From Phoronis australis (lineage: Eukaryota; Phoronida; Phoronidae), in NCBI GenBank assembly GCA_002633005.1, contig NMRA01000282.1, forward strand, positions 397,748 to 455,759: a stretch of DNA of 58,012 nt. Direction: 5' to 3'. The notes below the pieces were generated by a model, which ran no database searches, was not told the origin of the DNA, and was given only the letters and a program-made list of their open reading frames with translations. Made by a program: the position numbers and the translations under genes. Positions within the stretch are counted from its first letter, which is position 1. Each line of letters opens with the position of its first letter. Below, one piece after another: positions 56,605-58,012 of the stretch.

Positions 56605-58012
56605 GATCAATAGAGAACTATGTGCATCAATGAGGTGTGCTAACCACTTTATGTAAGGATTTTGTTTTATTCCAGACGTGTCCTTGAATAATAAACACCA
56701 CGAATTCCATCACAATTTCGCCATTTTTAGGGGAGACCAAGGTGGGTACGTCCCCTTAGTTTCAGAAAGTAGTGGAAAATCCAGAAATTGCACAGATGTT
56801 CAGATTTTCTGTTGTAAAGAAATCATAGTCATGGAATTTTAATAATATAATTACTTGAAGAAATGTTTATTGATTCCTTAGTGATAGCCCTATCTCCCCT
56901 ACTGCTGGGTAAAATTAAAACGATTTTCGAAGTCCACCAATAGGTCAAGCCAGACCACAGAAACATTATAGGCCAATCTGTCAGCACGTACAGTCATTTG
57001 AATCTGTAGCTGTGTCTCTTGGATCTAGATAATGGCATGGGGACATATCAGGTAACTGAATTCCGTCAAAGTTACGTCATAACTAGCGTCTACAGTGTTG
57101 CACGAGTACATGCGTCTTGAATTTAACCTACCTCCCGACTTTCTTACGTTTCACGATTTCTTGCGGACGCTATACCTCCTTTATACCGGCATGTAGCTTA
57201 AAACCCGTGACACAAGGGATGATTTCGCGGTGCCTCCCAATGAACAAATAAAAGAGCTTTCATTTTCAGCCTACAATATACATTTTATAACAGTATGGCA
57301 CTTTTAGGTGTCAACATTACAAACGTCATCTGCGAGGGTTCGCCCCCTGCTTCTTTGCAGACCGGGTTGGTTCACAGACATTAGGTAATTAGCTACATTT
57401 TTCGTGTGGCAAACTTCAAGGAAACAACAAACTGTGGCTTTCTGTGTAAAATTGGCTAATCACGGGAAATCTTCAAATTCCATTCCTATAAGCCAAGTGG
57501 AATTCAAGTTGACGGAGTCTCTAAAAGACCATCAACCCGCACTATAACCAGTGTCGGAACCTGGACACAAGTGCAAAGGCAAATGCCGCATCATCCAGGT
57601 ACATGAGCGGGTATAGCTCCACTTTTTTCTCAGTGCTGCGCCGCTGTAGGCTGGCTCGTTCGGCTGACAGCGAATTTTTTTTGCTCTTGTCCAAAAGGGT
57701 GTGTTAAAGTCGCCTGTGCTAGCCTTTAATCGGTCTTCAGAGTATGGAACGCAGATAGTTGTGCAGTCTACTAAAACTATCACTGAGCCCCCGGAAAACA
57801 GGTTAAGGCCAAGACTGACCGTCCAATCATCGGCGAAAGTACGTTGGCCGTGTGGGGAGCACACTTGCTGGCGAACGCCAAGGAGTTGTGGGAGGTGAGG
57901 GCCCGACCAAAATTTATTTCCACGGGACCTTTACTCTCGTGATAGCCGGCGTGGAAACGACATGTTGGCGCCATTTTCTTTTTTGGTTTTGCCCGGAGGG
58001 CAGTCCCCCCCC
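56605..58012. other. No gene recognised, right edge
   Basis: Right flank of the Merlin copy. GC content rises after about 57500. The overlapping open frames at 57532-57974 on both strands resemble nothing I know. A short inverted pair GGGGA...TCCCC is at about 56730-56755. Confidence 0.35.

Noticed and set aside
57532-57974. Overlapping frames at the right edge
   Set aside because: Frames exist on both strands over the same bases, a sign of GC-rich composition rather than a gene.

Overview
The window looks like nuclear DNA of an animal, probably a marine invertebrate (a deuterostome or lophotrochozoan; I cannot place it further). It is AT-rich and gene-poor. Its recognisable coding sequence is broken by introns with GT-AG ends, there are no operons or bacterial signals, and much of the space is DNA-transposon debris, short interspersed repeats and minisatellites. 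Two single N bases (15846 and 25941) show that it comes from a draft assembly. Layout, left half: about 4-10.5 kb carries the 5' two thirds of a mitochondrial 3-hydroxyisobutyryl-CoA hydrolase gene (HIBCH) on the minus strand. Six exons with matching phases can be read (10453-10489, 9692-9841, 7628-7712, 6865-6998, 5026-5104, 3978-4123). The first coding exon and the C-terminal exons were not found. Around 14.3-15.5 kb lies a promoter-like or solo-LTR-like region with an NRF-1-type palindrome, CCAAT and TATA boxes and a leader-like exon end, followed by a degenerate tandem repeat carrying a perfect DR1 nuclear-receptor site. Right half: four small, unrelated-looking or distantly related membrane or tail proteins lie on the plus strand at 18.6, 30.6, 40.0 and 49.5 kb. 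Each is one coding exon; three of the four sit 20-37 bases behind a clear splice acceptor. Three have a single membrane span close to the N terminus, and two carry a PPxY motif that would recruit WW-domain proteins such as NEDD4-type ligases. I do not recognise their family; a Shisa/WBP1-like transmembrane adaptor role is only a guess. Near the right end is an intact Merlin (IS1016/ISXO2-like) transposase on the minus strand. Mobile and repetitive DNA: a complete non-autonomous hAT element with a perfect 8-bp target duplication (31340-31838); two inverted copies of a 1.3-1.4 kb TTAA-flanked element (5270-6671 and 20075-21347); a 406-bp MITE with 4-bp target duplication (50943-51348); two dimeric GC-rich miniature elements (32583-32718 and 36118-36256); an 81-bp minisatellite (27443-28168); a repeat block carrying CTCF-like motifs (1622-2715); and at least a dozen copies of a short dispersed repeat. 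The most unusual signals are tandem arrays, just inside introns, that copy the last bases of the preceding exon together with its splice donor (two HIBCH introns and perhaps a third case at 38 kb), and an apparent tandem duplication at 25.5-26.6 kb that is better explained as two haplotypes, one with and one without a hAT insertion, joined end to end by the assembler.
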